Source of the DNA: Planctomycetota bacterium
Lineage (GTDB): Bacteria; Planctomycetota; SZUA-567; H5-PLA8
Assembly (NCBI GenBank): GCA_016200135.1
Contig: JACQFI010000127.1
Coordinates: 1 to 32,667, forward strand
Direction: 5' to 3'
DNA: 32,667 nt
Position 1 is the first letter of the stretch, and each line of letters starts with the position of its first letter. A program made the position numbers and the translations under genes. The notes under the pieces were generated by a model. The model made no database searches, had not been told where the DNA came from, and saw only the letters and a program-made list of their open reading frames with translations. Shown one piece after another: positions 7,401 to 14,366 of the stretch.

Positions 7401-9395
7401 AACTACTTGCAGCTCTTCCCCGGTACGAGCACGAGCATCCACTGGTGCGACCAGTTCCACCGTTACTTCCCGTTGGTCACGGCGTATCCGGTGGATCCGG
7501 CCATGACCGCACTCATACCTTTAGGCAACCGCACGCCCGGCATACCCACCGCTCCGTTTGAAGGCAGCAAAGTGGTGGATTGGTTCGACGGCAACGCCGC
7601 CAAGACGCACGGCATGCAGGGCGTGGACCGGATGATCCATCCGGAGGCCCCGGTGGCCAAGGTCACCGATTTCAACAGCGCCGATCCGTTCGTGCCCAAC
7701 GTGAGCAAGGACGACGCGTGGCGCATCACGCGCATCGGCCGCAAGTACCAGGAGATCATCGCGGACGAGATCATGGACTACCAGATGAACCCCTGGTGGC
7801 CCAACCCGTGCGCGCACATGGGTACCGTTGCCAATCCGCAGGTAGCGGTTCCGCTGGACCGCACACCCTACCCCTCGGCCACCCGCCAGTACGGGGCCGT
7901 AAGCGACCTGCGCAAGGCGTGGTGGTCGGTGGAGGAGCACCCTGGCGCGAGCATCCAGTACGAGGTCCCCGACTATTACGCGTACTGGAACCGCTTCTGG
8001 GTGCGCACGGCGGCGCGGTACGACCGCACCATCCCCACCGGCACCACGGTCGTCTACGACCCCGTTAACAACCCCTCGGAGAACCACGGGACCTATCCGC
8101 AGGCGCTGCAGTATTTCGGCCAGCCGATCACCACGAGCCCGACGATCCTTTCTCGCTGGCGCGACCGCCTCCTCGACTTCCCCTTCAATACGCTCGAAGA
8201 CGCGACGGGCTGCGAATGGCGCTACATCAGCGGCTGCGCGAACCTGATGTACGAAGTGAACGTGGCCAGTACCATGCGGAACGCCCCGGCGCGTAACCAC
8301 CCCTTCCGGAATTGGGCCGACTTTGTAGGCTTCCTGGGGCACTTGGTCTACCGTTCGCCGATCAACCCCAATCCTGTCACGAACCCGGCCAATCCGTTTA
8401 ACAACACCCAATACGTGCCGCAGATTCTTGCTAACGTGAAGGCCTCGCTGCGAGACCCTGTTAAAGGCGTGAATGCCTATAGGGTTTGCCACAACCCGGC
8501 TAACCCCAATGTCGACCCTCGAAACAAGAACCAGTTTTTCGATGGTTCCAAGGTTTCCCCTGGAATAGCCGGACCGGCGTACGCCGATTCGCTCAAGGGC
8601 CTCGGAGTAGGAGGGGTTGCTTTCGATAAGTGCATCGTGGCGCGAGACGGCTGGTGGCCGATCAGCGGCAACTACGGTGAATACCCCACAGCAGCAGGAC
8701 CAGACCAATATCCAGCTATGCCTGGTGCTTGGAGTAATGTCGATGAATGGCACCGCCGCATTGATGAGTGGCGCGGGCGCGATGCGGCGGGCCTGCGCAT
8801 CGAACAGAACTACATTAGCGAGCGCGCTGCGAACGATATTCTTGTAAGCCTGAGCAACGGGCGTATCGGCCCGATCGATTTCGACGGCGACGGACACGTC
8901 ACCATGACTCGCAGACAAGAAATCCCAGGATACGATCCGGTGACGGACACGAATCCATATACGCCCGGTTATCCTTGGAATAATTTGGCAAACGGTGCCG
9001 CTGGAGGACAGCAGACGGAATATTTCGACCAGAAACAAAATAATGCAAAATACAATACCAATACGGATCTTGATTACGGTCAGCTAAAGGTAGGTGGAAA
9101 CCAACCCTGGCAACCAGCCAATAAGAAAGACATCATCCAGGGCTGCGTGACGCTGCCGATCAAGTTCCGCGCGAACACGTTCCGCGTAACGGTCGTGGTG
9201 GAATTGACGGACGCTCAGTATAAGAATGTGTACGCGTCGCGGCGCTTCGCGCGCTGGTACTCGCGCATTCCCGGCGAGCCGGCGGGCGGATTGAAAGTGC
9301 ACGGGCCGTACACGGGCGAACTGATGCAGCACGGCACGCGCACGATGGGTCCGGTGGATCCGGAGATGAATTTCCTGAGCACCAGCCGGCCGTAA
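4467..9395 (+). CDS. Giant GspK/PilX-like minor pseudopilin (1642 aa)
   Basis: ATG 4467 is preceded by GGAGAG at 4453-4458. The N-terminus is basic and ends STRG, followed by FILIIVVGMLAVLVVLGISFAE. This is a prepilin-like helix lacking Glu at +5, as is characteristic of GspK. The segment after it (RVDLMGASNSRDIAATDALA) matches the helical region of GspK/PilX, where small residues pack in the tip complex. GspK is normally ~300-350 aa, while this protein is about five times longer. The rest is rich in Pro, Asn, Trp, Tyr and Gly and looks like a large extracytoplasmic structure. Around residue 1471 is a DFDGDGHVT loop resembling a calcium-binding EF/dockerin-type loop, but the usual position-12 acidic residue is Arg. 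I recognise no enzymatic domain. It follows the GspJ-like gene by 44 bases. Function beyond tip pseudopilin is unknown. Confidence 0.75.
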   Translation: MAQTRKSGAPAGLFGRLRAGLLARLRSTRGFILIIVVGMLAVLVVLGISFAEQGRVDLMGASNSRDIAATDALAEDGFEMAKRILVDDRHVWSASNAGWDTTQGPGWTSRWPYNPYYDQSVSAGGTQTPAGGGGNANGPAPSRDDPMNFLDAWALMTWNEEDKGSNASYAYIFSFDPADVRTKTPQRLPPDQKVLLDTWQRQPLARVRKFRVSNGTAFGILQISITPKDGAINLNDVFQPGTGEEYPGWYEFKELGLFDANKTDYASPDRRTLEYVLGKRCEWANLQPDDSNWTNPPIQSVGNYPSGNCNRDDGVYNYRAFFEPFGRDLSIIAYRQRGWLTNIGNPPPGTANNITVFYNSDRSFPNRYNFEGARYPVWASTMGMSLLKDNGGLGDLCATTFWNRWYPPGRYQVDPRVFDLSRGNTSAVGNRESLFRGFGFDLLNPARGGIVGGSSTYQWNGSNYVGAGAYGHARPHSFQLHFLPAVAQGRFWTDLEANWYFGGAPGYSSAYYGYSPTSGSISSWVPVGSAYDSLGMGSNWMPPTAHLWNSGRWNSGNLSASEITRGYSSDSGTMPAAKPAATYTYPLTRFADDLAIGNAHFLFNDARTSLRAFGIQENWGLFGQDDPKGRFYDAVCINVTNYQVVYGLLTPEKIPSMLERTTVAPHLHWKARLLDGAYKDADQFMRYDPNDPNPQKQPRPYWVRDGLPFPNAVAGNPEVPGPVLYPYGANDPATPWDNLKFKPFHPYTTATGTSPTNDPVLAPVPEVTLPLPAGADPTATYPKFDATKYSTFVGPSFYRYSIHRAYIDQNTLKPAFVPATMVALAGAGKLGPLGKMDYTIPEPLSYPDLDPANANDIRHGSGMQQDDVFPDTWYDLKLAPANESGDALNSSCSPRPDQIWNWPDWFMQRLSFIHAQHDVEPSNFKPGNGANVVTDPVGSHVEGVDGDQIGPKNASGFRKYLGTKPAPQPHPIYGLPNPNYLQLFPGTSTSIHWCDQFHRYFPLVTAYPVDPAMTALIPLGNRTPGIPTAPFEGSKVVDWFDGNAAKTHGMQGVDRMIHPEAPVAKVTDFNSADPFVPNVSKDDAWRITRIGRKYQEIIADEIMDYQMNPWWPNPCAHMGTVANPQVAVPLDRTPYPSATRQYGAVSDLRKAWWSVEEHPGASIQYEVPDYYAYWNRFWVRTAARYDRTIPTGTTVVYDPVNNPSENHGTYPQALQYFGQPITTSPTILSRWRDRLLDFPFNTLEDATGCEWRYISGCANLMYEVNVASTMRNAPARNHPFRNWADFVGFLGHLVYRSPINPNPVTNPANPFNNTQYVPQILANVKASLRDPVKGVNAYRVCHNPANPNVDPRNKNQFFDGSKVSPGIAGPAYADSLKGLGVGGVAFDKCIVARDGWWPISGNYGEYPTAAGPDQYPAMPGAWSNVDEWHRRIDEWRGRDAAGLRIEQNYISERAANDILVSLSNGRIGPIDFDGDGHVTMTRRQEIPGYDPVTDTNPYTPGYPWNNLANGAAGGQQTEYFDQKQNNAKYNTNTDLDYGQLKVGGNQPWQPANKKDIIQGCVTLPIKFRANTFRVTVVVELTDAQYKNVYASRRFARWYSRIPGEPAGGLKVHGPYTGELMQHGTRTMGPVDPEMNFLSTSRP

Positions 9396-9420
9396 CCATG
9401 CGAATCACGGGAGAAGAACC

Positions 9421-10056
9421 ATGCGGATGAACGGACGGCGCGGGTTCACGCTGATCGAACTGCTGGTGGTCATCGCGATCATCGCGATCCTGGTGGGCTT
9501 GCTGCTGCCGGTGCTCGGCGTGGCCCGCCGCAGCGCGCGCAACGCGGCGACCAAAGCCACGATGCACAACCTGAAGATCGCGCTGGACAACTACCGGCTC
9601 GACTGGGGCGTCTACCCCATCAAGCCCGGCGGCTCCAACCGCATCTACGACGACGGCGGCGGCACCTACAAACCCGGCTACTTCCAGTCCACCTGCGTCG
9701 CAATGGGCAGCACGGCCGACGGCAGCGAGGACAACAAAGACCTGATCGCCATGCTCTCGGGCCAGAAGTTCCTCGACATGTCGCGGAACAACATCGTGAA
9801 CGGGCACCTGATGGACCATTTCACCACCCCGATCATCGTCCGCTTCCTCGTGCTGATGCCTTCCACCGTGGGCGATTCGATCAAGCTCAACGAGGCGGTC
9901 TACGCCTGGTCTTACGGGGCCGACCGCAAGAATGCCGTGAATGCGTCCGCGCCCACATACGCCAACCTCGGCAATCCGAACTACGACAAGACCGAGGCCG
10001 ATAACCTGGACGGGTCCATCAGCGGCAGCGACGACGACCTGGCGACCTGGAAATAA
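9421..10056 (+). CDS. GspG-like major pseudopilin, copy 1
   Basis: This 211-aa protein begins with a short leader MRMNGRRG, then FTLIELLVVIAIIAILVGLLLP. This is the canonical prepilin motif with Phe +1 and Glu +5 and a perfect transmembrane helix. After the helix comes a TKATMHNLKIALDNYRLDWGVYP segment split over the alpha-helix and first loop, typical of GspG (Ala-x-x-x-Met...LDxYrxDxGxYP). The C-terminus ends with a DDDLATWK-like acidic loop, comparable to the GspG calcium site with terminal Trp. A GGGAGAAG Shine-Dalgarno precedes the start by a few bases. It is closely related to the next gene and probably coupled to it across a 3-base gap. Major pseudopilin candidate building the pseudopilus shaft. 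Confidence 0.88.
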   Translation: MRMNGRRGFTLIELLVVIAIIAILVGLLLPVLGVARRSARNAATKATMHNLKIALDNYRLDWGVYPIKPGGSNRIYDDGGGTYKPGYFQSTCVAMGSTADGSEDNKDLIAMLSGQKFLDMSRNNIVNGHLMDHFTTPIIVRFLVLMPSTVGDSIKLNEAVYAWSYGADRKNAVNASAPTYANLGNPNYDKTEADNLDGSISGSDDDLATWK

Positions 10057-10059
10057 CCC

Positions 10060-10698
10060 ATGCGCCGAGCGGACCGCAGCAGCCGCGGAGGCTTTACGCT
10101 GCTTGAGATGCTGGTTGTGATCGGCATCATTGCCGTGCTGCTGGGCCTGCTGCTACCGGCGGTCTGGCTCGCGGTTAAGAAGAAGAACGAGACCGCCACC
10201 CGCGTGCTCATCACGGACCTGACCGCCGCGCTTGTTAACTACAAATCGCAGGAAGGCACGTACCCGCTGCAGCCAGGCTCCAGCACCAAACTTAGCGACG
10301 ACGGAACGGGCACGTACGCACCCAAGTTCTATCAGTCGCCTTGCGCGGCGCTCAACGCCCCGGCCAGCGGTGCCGAGACGAACAAGGCGCTGGTGGCGCT
10401 GTTGAAAAACACCGGAAAGTTCAACGCGCTGCTGAGCCGGATCGTGAACGGGGAACTGCTGGACTACTTTGGAAGGCCGCTGGTCGTGCGCTTCCTTGTG
10501 GTGCAGCACGGCAGCGGAGCCGCTGCCACCCACGACGAAAGCGTCTACATCTGGTCGTACGGCTCAAACGGCAAGAACGAGGTGAAAGCCCAGCCCGTAT
10601 GCGTTAACGGCGGATTGCCGGACTACGACAATGCCGAGGCCGCAAACATCGAAGGTTCGCCGGGTTCGGACGCGGACGACCTGACCAGTTGGAGGTGA
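10060..10698 (+). CDS. GspG-like major pseudopilin, copy 2
   Basis: This 212-aa protein is a paralogue of the preceding gene, with a leader ending SRGG then FTLLEMLVVIGIIAVLLGLLLP (Phe +1, Glu +5). It shares block after block with copy 1: a YP(I/L)(K/Q)PG motif, a DDG(G)GTY loop, a (N/R)IVNG..(M/L)D(H/Y)F segment, a VYxWSYG motif, and a C-terminal acidic loop ending DDLTSWR. Only three bases separate it from copy 1, and no strong Shine-Dalgarno is visible, so it is probably translated by coupling. The duplication suggests heteropolymeric shafts or subunits specialised for different conditions (inference). Confidence 0.87.
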   Translation: MRRADRSSRGGFTLLEMLVVIGIIAVLLGLLLPAVWLAVKKKNETATRVLITDLTAALVNYKSQEGTYPLQPGSSTKLSDDGTGTYAPKFYQSPCAALNAPASGAETNKALVALLKNTGKFNALLSRIVNGELLDYFGRPLVVRFLVVQHGSGAAATHDESVYIWSYGSNGKNEVKAQPVCVNGGLPDYDNAEAANIEGSPGSDADDLTSWR

Positions 10699-10704
10699 AG
10701 AATC

Positions 10705-11244
10705 GTGAAACACCCGAACCGGCGCGGCATGCGCGCCTATACCCTGATTGAAGTGCTGGTGGTCGTCTCGATCATTGCGCTGCTCTTCGGACTGATCGGC
10801 GTGGTCGCGGCCCGCGCCCGCGCCAAGGCGCGAGTGTCGCGCACCAAATCCCTGCTGAAGCAGATTCACCTCGGCATGGACGAGTACAAGGCGCTCTGGA
10901 AGGATTTTCCGTCCGGAGCACCGGCTTTTCCGGAGACGTGGCCGAGTCCGTATGCCGTCTCGGGCGTGGAGTTCGACCGGACCTTCCTCTCGGACCGCGA
11001 GCCGGGCATGAAGTTCGAGAAGGGCGACCTCGACCCTACCGACGATCACTACGTTATCGATTCCTGGGGTTCGCGCATCCGCTACCGCAAATTAAGCCCC
11101 GTGCGCATGCTGTTGTGGAGCATAGGGCCCAACAAAGTGGATGAGATCGGGAACGATGCCGCCCAAAAGCGCGAGCGCATTCCGCCCGGGGACACCACCT
11201 TCCCCAATGCGGACGACATCAGCAACATCGAATCGGACTACTAG
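10705..11244 (+). CDS. GspG-like pseudopilin, third copy with non-canonical cleavage site
   Basis: This 179-aa protein uses GTG 10705. A full GGAGGTGA Shine-Dalgarno (10691-10698) overlaps the stop of copy 2. The leader reads ...RRGMRA, followed by YTLIEVLVVVSIIALLFGLIG. Glu is at +5, but the residue before the cleavage site is Ala rather than Gly, and +1 is Tyr. The helix continues into a KSLLKQIHLGMDEYK segment of the GspG alpha-helix. The C-terminus has the acidic ADDISNIESDY-type loop comparable to the calcium loop of GspG. It is more divergent than copies 1 and 2. Likely a modified shaft subunit or initiator; processing efficiency may be lower because of the Ala. Confidence 0.82.
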   Translation: MKHPNRRGMRAYTLIEVLVVVSIIALLFGLIGVVAARARAKARVSRTKSLLKQIHLGMDEYKALWKDFPSGAPAFPETWPSPYAVSGVEFDRTFLSDREPGMKFEKGDLDPTDDHYVIDSWGSRIRYRKLSPVRMLLWSIGPNKVDEIGNDAAQKRERIPPGDTTFPNADDISNIESDY

Positions 11245-11281
11245 CGCCCTGCGCGTCAAGCCTACCGGGCGCCGGACGCGC

Positions 11282-11357
11282 TTTGCTCCCTTCGCGGGAA
11301 GGTATATACTCCCATCTCCTTGGACCGACTCGTAAAGCGCGCGATGGGGCGCTTTGA
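11282..11357 (+). promoter_or_regulatory. Putative promoter and 5' hairpin upstream of the FHA gene
   Basis: TATACT at 11305-11310 matches five of six -10 consensus positions, with TTTGCT 17 bases upstream at 11282-11287 as a weak -35. Downstream, AAAGCGC at 11334-11340 pairs with GCGCTTT at 11349-11355, ending two bases before the ATG at 11358. If formed in the mRNA, this hairpin would enclose the only Shine-Dalgarno-like GGGG (11346-11349). Both are read directly from sequence; function is inferred. Confidence 0.4.
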
Positions 11358-12935
11358 ATGCGCAAGCTGATCCTTACTTCGGATAACGGAGCCCGCGAAT
11401 TCCCCGTGGGCAAAGGGATCACCATTGGCCGAAACGGGGCCAACACGATCCAGCTCGAAGGGCAGAAGGTCGAAGACAACCACGCGAAGGTCGCGCCGAA
11501 AGGCAACCTGCTCTTTATCGAAGACCTGGACACGCCGCACGGCATTCTCGTGAACGGGAAGAAAGTCACCCGCTGGTCGCTGAACAAAGGCGACGTGATC
11601 GAGATCGGCGGCGCAACGCTCCGCTACGAAGAGGACGACAAGCCCGAGCCTGCTCCGGCCAAGCCTTCCGTCCCGGCCACCAAGCCCGCGGTGGCCGCGG
11701 CCTCCAAAACCGCAGCGAAACCCGGCGCGGAACCGGCGCGGCCGGCCGCAAAGGCCGCGCCTGCGGCCAAGCCCGCCGCGGCGGCCAAGGCTTCCCAGAC
11801 GGCTCTGCCGGCGGTGGCCCGCGCCGCGGCCGCGGCTCCGAAATCGGAAGTGAAGATCGTCCTGCCCGCCGCCTCCGCGCAGAGGCCCGGATCGGGGCTG
11901 CGCGCGGCCGTAAAAGATGGACCCGATCCGAAGGCCACTTCGGGGCGCATGGCGGCGCCCCACCCGGAGCCGGCCGCCTCCACCGCGAAAGCGCCGGCGG
12001 CGCTGCCGAGCCCCAATTCATCCGTGCGCATTAAGCTGGGCGCGGAAGCCAGGGCGCTGGCCCATTCCGTAAAGGAAGACCCCGCGCCCCCATCCCATCC
12101 GCGGTCCAGCCTGTCCAAAATAGCGCTGGCGGATCATGTCCTCGAAGGACCCGCGTCGCGCAAATCGGGCGGCTCGGCGAGCGGCGTGCTGCCTGCCCTG
12201 GGCTCGGGCCGGCTCGCCAGCCCGGGTACTTCCGGACGCATGATCGCCCTCGATAAATCCAAGGAATTGCAGTCGAAGGCGCTCAAATCGGCGCGCGCCA
12301 GCGCCCGCGAAGACCGGACGCTGGTCAAGCCTGTCAGCCGCCGCACCAAAATCATCGCCGGGGCCGCGGCCGTCGTGATCTCCATGGGCCTCGGCGCGGC
12401 CATGCTCGTGCCTGCGCTGCGCAATTGGTCCGCGCGTTCCCAAGCCGAAGCCGAAGCCGGCAGAGTCGTGGACGAGGCGATCGAACGCCTGCGGCAAGCC
12501 GGCCCCAAGCACCGGCAAGACCTGGCCACCGCCATGCCCAAGCTGAAGGCGGCCCGGAAATGGCCGGACATCGAAGCGATTCTCGGCCAGCCCGATCTGA
12601 CGGTGAAGGATAAGATTCAGCTCTACAGCAGCGAGACCGGCGTATACGATTATCCGGGCAACACGTTAAAGGCGTACTACGTGGAAGATGCGCTGTACCC
12701 CAACCCGAAGGAAGGGGAGAAGGCCCCCATCCTGCTTTTCATGATCAACGCACAGGACCAGGTCAGTTTCGTCGAAGGCGACCGGGTCTTGGCGCGCAGC
12801 GCCAACATTGCCCCCGAACAGAAAAACTCGGAGCAGAATTCCATTCATCCCGAATCGATCGAGATTGAAAAGCAGCCGGCGCCGTTGGAAAAAGGCGCGG
12901 ACAGCAAGTCTGCCGATCTCAAGAAAACAGAATAA
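11358..12935 (+). CDS. FHA-domain protein with Ala/Pro/Lys-rich linker and single transmembrane helix
   Basis: Residues ~1-95 form a forkhead-associated fold, with GKGITIGRNGANTI, then VEDNHAKV, then GILVNGKKV. The GR arginine and the NG pair typical of phosphothreonine recognition are kept, but the usual Ser in the S-R-x-H motif is Glu. Residues ~97-325 are a low-complexity Ala/Pro/Lys/Ser linker. A hydrophobic helix spans ~332-352 after basic residues, so FHA faces the cytoplasm and the last ~170 residues the periplasm. That C-terminal part contains EAILGQPDLTVKDKIQLY and a compact alpha/beta-like region I do not recognise, vaguely like lipoprotein-type 'LGxP' folds. It lies 113 bases after the pseudopilin operon with its own promoter-like element. 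FHA proteins accompany several secretion systems, so a link to the pseudopilins is plausible but unproven. Confidence 0.85.
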   Translation: MRKLILTSDNGAREFPVGKGITIGRNGANTIQLEGQKVEDNHAKVAPKGNLLFIEDLDTPHGILVNGKKVTRWSLNKGDVIEIGGATLRYEEDDKPEPAPAKPSVPATKPAVAAASKTAAKPGAEPARPAAKAAPAAKPAAAAKASQTALPAVARAAAAAPKSEVKIVLPAASAQRPGSGLRAAVKDGPDPKATSGRMAAPHPEPAASTAKAPAALPSPNSSVRIKLGAEARALAHSVKEDPAPPSHPRSSLSKIALADHVLEGPASRKSGGSASGVLPALGSGRLASPGTSGRMIALDKSKELQSKALKSARASAREDRTLVKPVSRRTKIIAGAAAVVISMGLGAAMLVPALRNWSARSQAEAEAGRVVDEAIERLRQAGPKHRQDLATAMPKLKAARKWPDIEAILGQPDLTVKDKIQLYSSETGVYDYPGNTLKAYYVEDALYPNPKEGEKAPILLFMINAQDQVSFVEGDRVLARSANIAPEQKNSEQNSIHPESIEIEKQPAPLEKGADSKSADLKKTE

Positions 12936-12953
12936 CGCCGGGTCTCCGCAGCA

Positions 12954-14168
12954 CTACTGCGCGTCCGCGGGCCCTTGCACCATCACGGGCACCGACTTCC
13001 AGCCGAGTTTCTTGCAGGCCTCGAAGCGCTTGTCGCCCGCCAGGATCTGGTAGCTCTCGCTCTGCGCGTCCTTGGCGACGATGATCGGCTGGAGCAGGCC
13101 TTTCGAGGCGATGCTCTTGGCCAGATCGTCGATCTCCTGCGAATCGAAACCGTCCGCCACCGCGCGGATCTGGTGCACGTCCACGCTCTGGATCAGGTCC
13201 GCGTCCTTGTCGTGCGGCATCTCGGATTCGCGCTTGTCGCCCGCGCCCGCGCGGTTGGAGTAGATGAACGGAATCGCCAGGTCCACCGACGGGTTCTTCT
13301 GGAACTCGATGAAGATGCGTTTGTTGATATCGGAAGCGATCTCCGTGCGGTCCTTCACGCTGGTCTGGTAGCGCAAGCGCAGGTACACGCCGTAGTCGTA
13401 CATGTCGCTGCGGATGTACGGCTTCACGCCCGTGGCCTTGATGATGTCGCCGGTCACGGCGGAGGCCGCGTCGATCAGGATCTTCTCCGCGACCTTCCAG
13501 TCGGAGTCGTAGGTGATGCGCGCGACGACCTCGTCGAGCATCCACGCGGCGTCCTGCTTGACCGTGTAGTTGATCACGACCTGGCTGAAGAGCATCGCGT
13601 TGGGCACGAGCACGTAGCGGCCGACGGGTTCTTCGCTGCCAATGCTGCCGCCGACCTGGTCGAGCACCGTGTACATAGCGCCGATGTCCTTGACGTCGCC
13701 CACCAGCCCCAGGCTGGGGAACTGCACCCGGTCGCCCGGCCGGATCGGCCGTTTGACCGAGATCAGCACCCACGCGGCAAAGCCGCTGACCGGCGCCTGC
13801 AAGGACCAGCCGAGCAGCAAGCCGCCAAAAGTGGCAAAAAAAGCGCTGACGCTATCGAGTTTGCCGGCGCCATACATAATGCTGGCGCCGATGGCGATCA
13901 CCGCCACCAGACGGTACATCTTCCGGATCATGCCGGCTTCGGCGGCGGGCCTGCCTTTCCAGGCCAGGAACCCGTGGGTGCCCAAGGCGCAGAGTTCCGC
14001 GATGCAGCAGACCATGGACACGATCGCGCCCATGGCCCAAAGGCTCAGCCCGGAAGCCATGTGATAGACTTCGGGCCCCCATTGATCGGCGGCAAACAGC
14101 AGTCCCGAGATGGTCAGCCAGATCGCGGCTGAGATCGTGGTGCGGACGGCTACGCGCTCTTCACTCAT
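12954..14168 (-). CDS. MscS-family mechanosensitive channel fused to C-terminal ParB/sulfiredoxin-like domain
   Basis: Of 404 residues, about 1-135 contain four hydrophobic segments. The last holds the Gly/Ala-rich pore-like helix (FGGLLLGWSLQAPVSGFAAW). It is followed by the MscS beta domain (RPIRPGDRVQF..GLVGDVKDIG..YVLVPNAMLFSQVVINYT) and an alpha/beta C-terminal vestibule. Residues ~327-404 are a ParB N-terminal-like domain: VDVHQIRA, then SQEIDDLAKSIASKGLLQPI, then ILAGDKRFEACKKLGWKSVPVMV. The GDKR stretch sits where ParB has its nucleotide-binding GERR-type motif. No HTH domain follows, so this is not a whole ParB. The gene converges with the FHA gene (18-base gap). It should gate in response to membrane tension; the extra domain may bind nucleotide on the cytoplasmic side (inference). 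Confidence 0.88.
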   Translation of the reverse strand: MSEERVAVRTTISAAIWLTISGLLFAADQWGPEVYHMASGLSLWAMGAIVSMVCCIAELCALGTHGFLAWKGRPAAEAGMIRKMYRLVAVIAIGASIMYGAGKLDSVSAFFATFGGLLLGWSLQAPVSGFAAWVLISVKRPIRPGDRVQFPSLGLVGDVKDIGAMYTVLDQVGGSIGSEEPVGRYVLVPNAMLFSQVVINYTVKQDAAWMLDEVVARITYDSDWKVAEKILIDAASAVTGDIIKATGVKPYIRSDMYDYGVYLRLRYQTSVKDRTEIASDINKRIFIEFQKNPSVDLAIPFIYSNRAGAGDKRESEMPHDKDADLIQSVDVHQIRAVADGFDSQEIDDLAKSIASKGLLQPIIVAKDAQSESYQILAGDKRFEACKKLGWKSVPVMVQGPADAQ

Positions 14169-14366
14169 GGTGGATGCTCCAGGCAGGCTTGAAAAATGAT
14201 ATTAGAGGCTGGCCCATACACAAGGGTGCGCATGCGCCAGGTCCTGTTACGTTGACGTAAAACAATGCACCAAATGCATTGATGACCCTACTCCTTGACA
14301 TTACGCCAGTTATGAAAAACAATCCGAGTTCAAACTGATACCATTTTCATCCTGTGAGGGCTCTCC
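14169..14366. promoter_or_regulatory. Divergent promoter region with two palindromes
   Basis: For the minus-strand channel gene, TTGTGT (14218-14223) and TATCAT (14196-14201), read on the minus strand, form a sigma70-like pair with a 16-base spacer. Two perfect inverted repeats lie side by side: TTACG-TTGA-CGTAA at 14247-14260 and AATGCA-CCAAA-TGCATT at 14264-14280. A TTGACA hexamer occurs at 14295-14300, but no good -10 stands at the right distance. The palindromes are candidate operator sites for either divergent gene. Confidence 0.4.

Noticed and set aside
7521..9038. Minus-strand 505-codon open frame inside the giant GspK-like gene
   Set aside because: No family motif, Val/Arg-rich shadow composition, and wholly contained in a confident gene.
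12975..14132. Plus-strand 385-codon open frame opposite the MscS-ParB gene
   Set aside because: His/Asp/Val-rich antisense shadow; the minus strand shows unambiguous MscS and ParB motifs.
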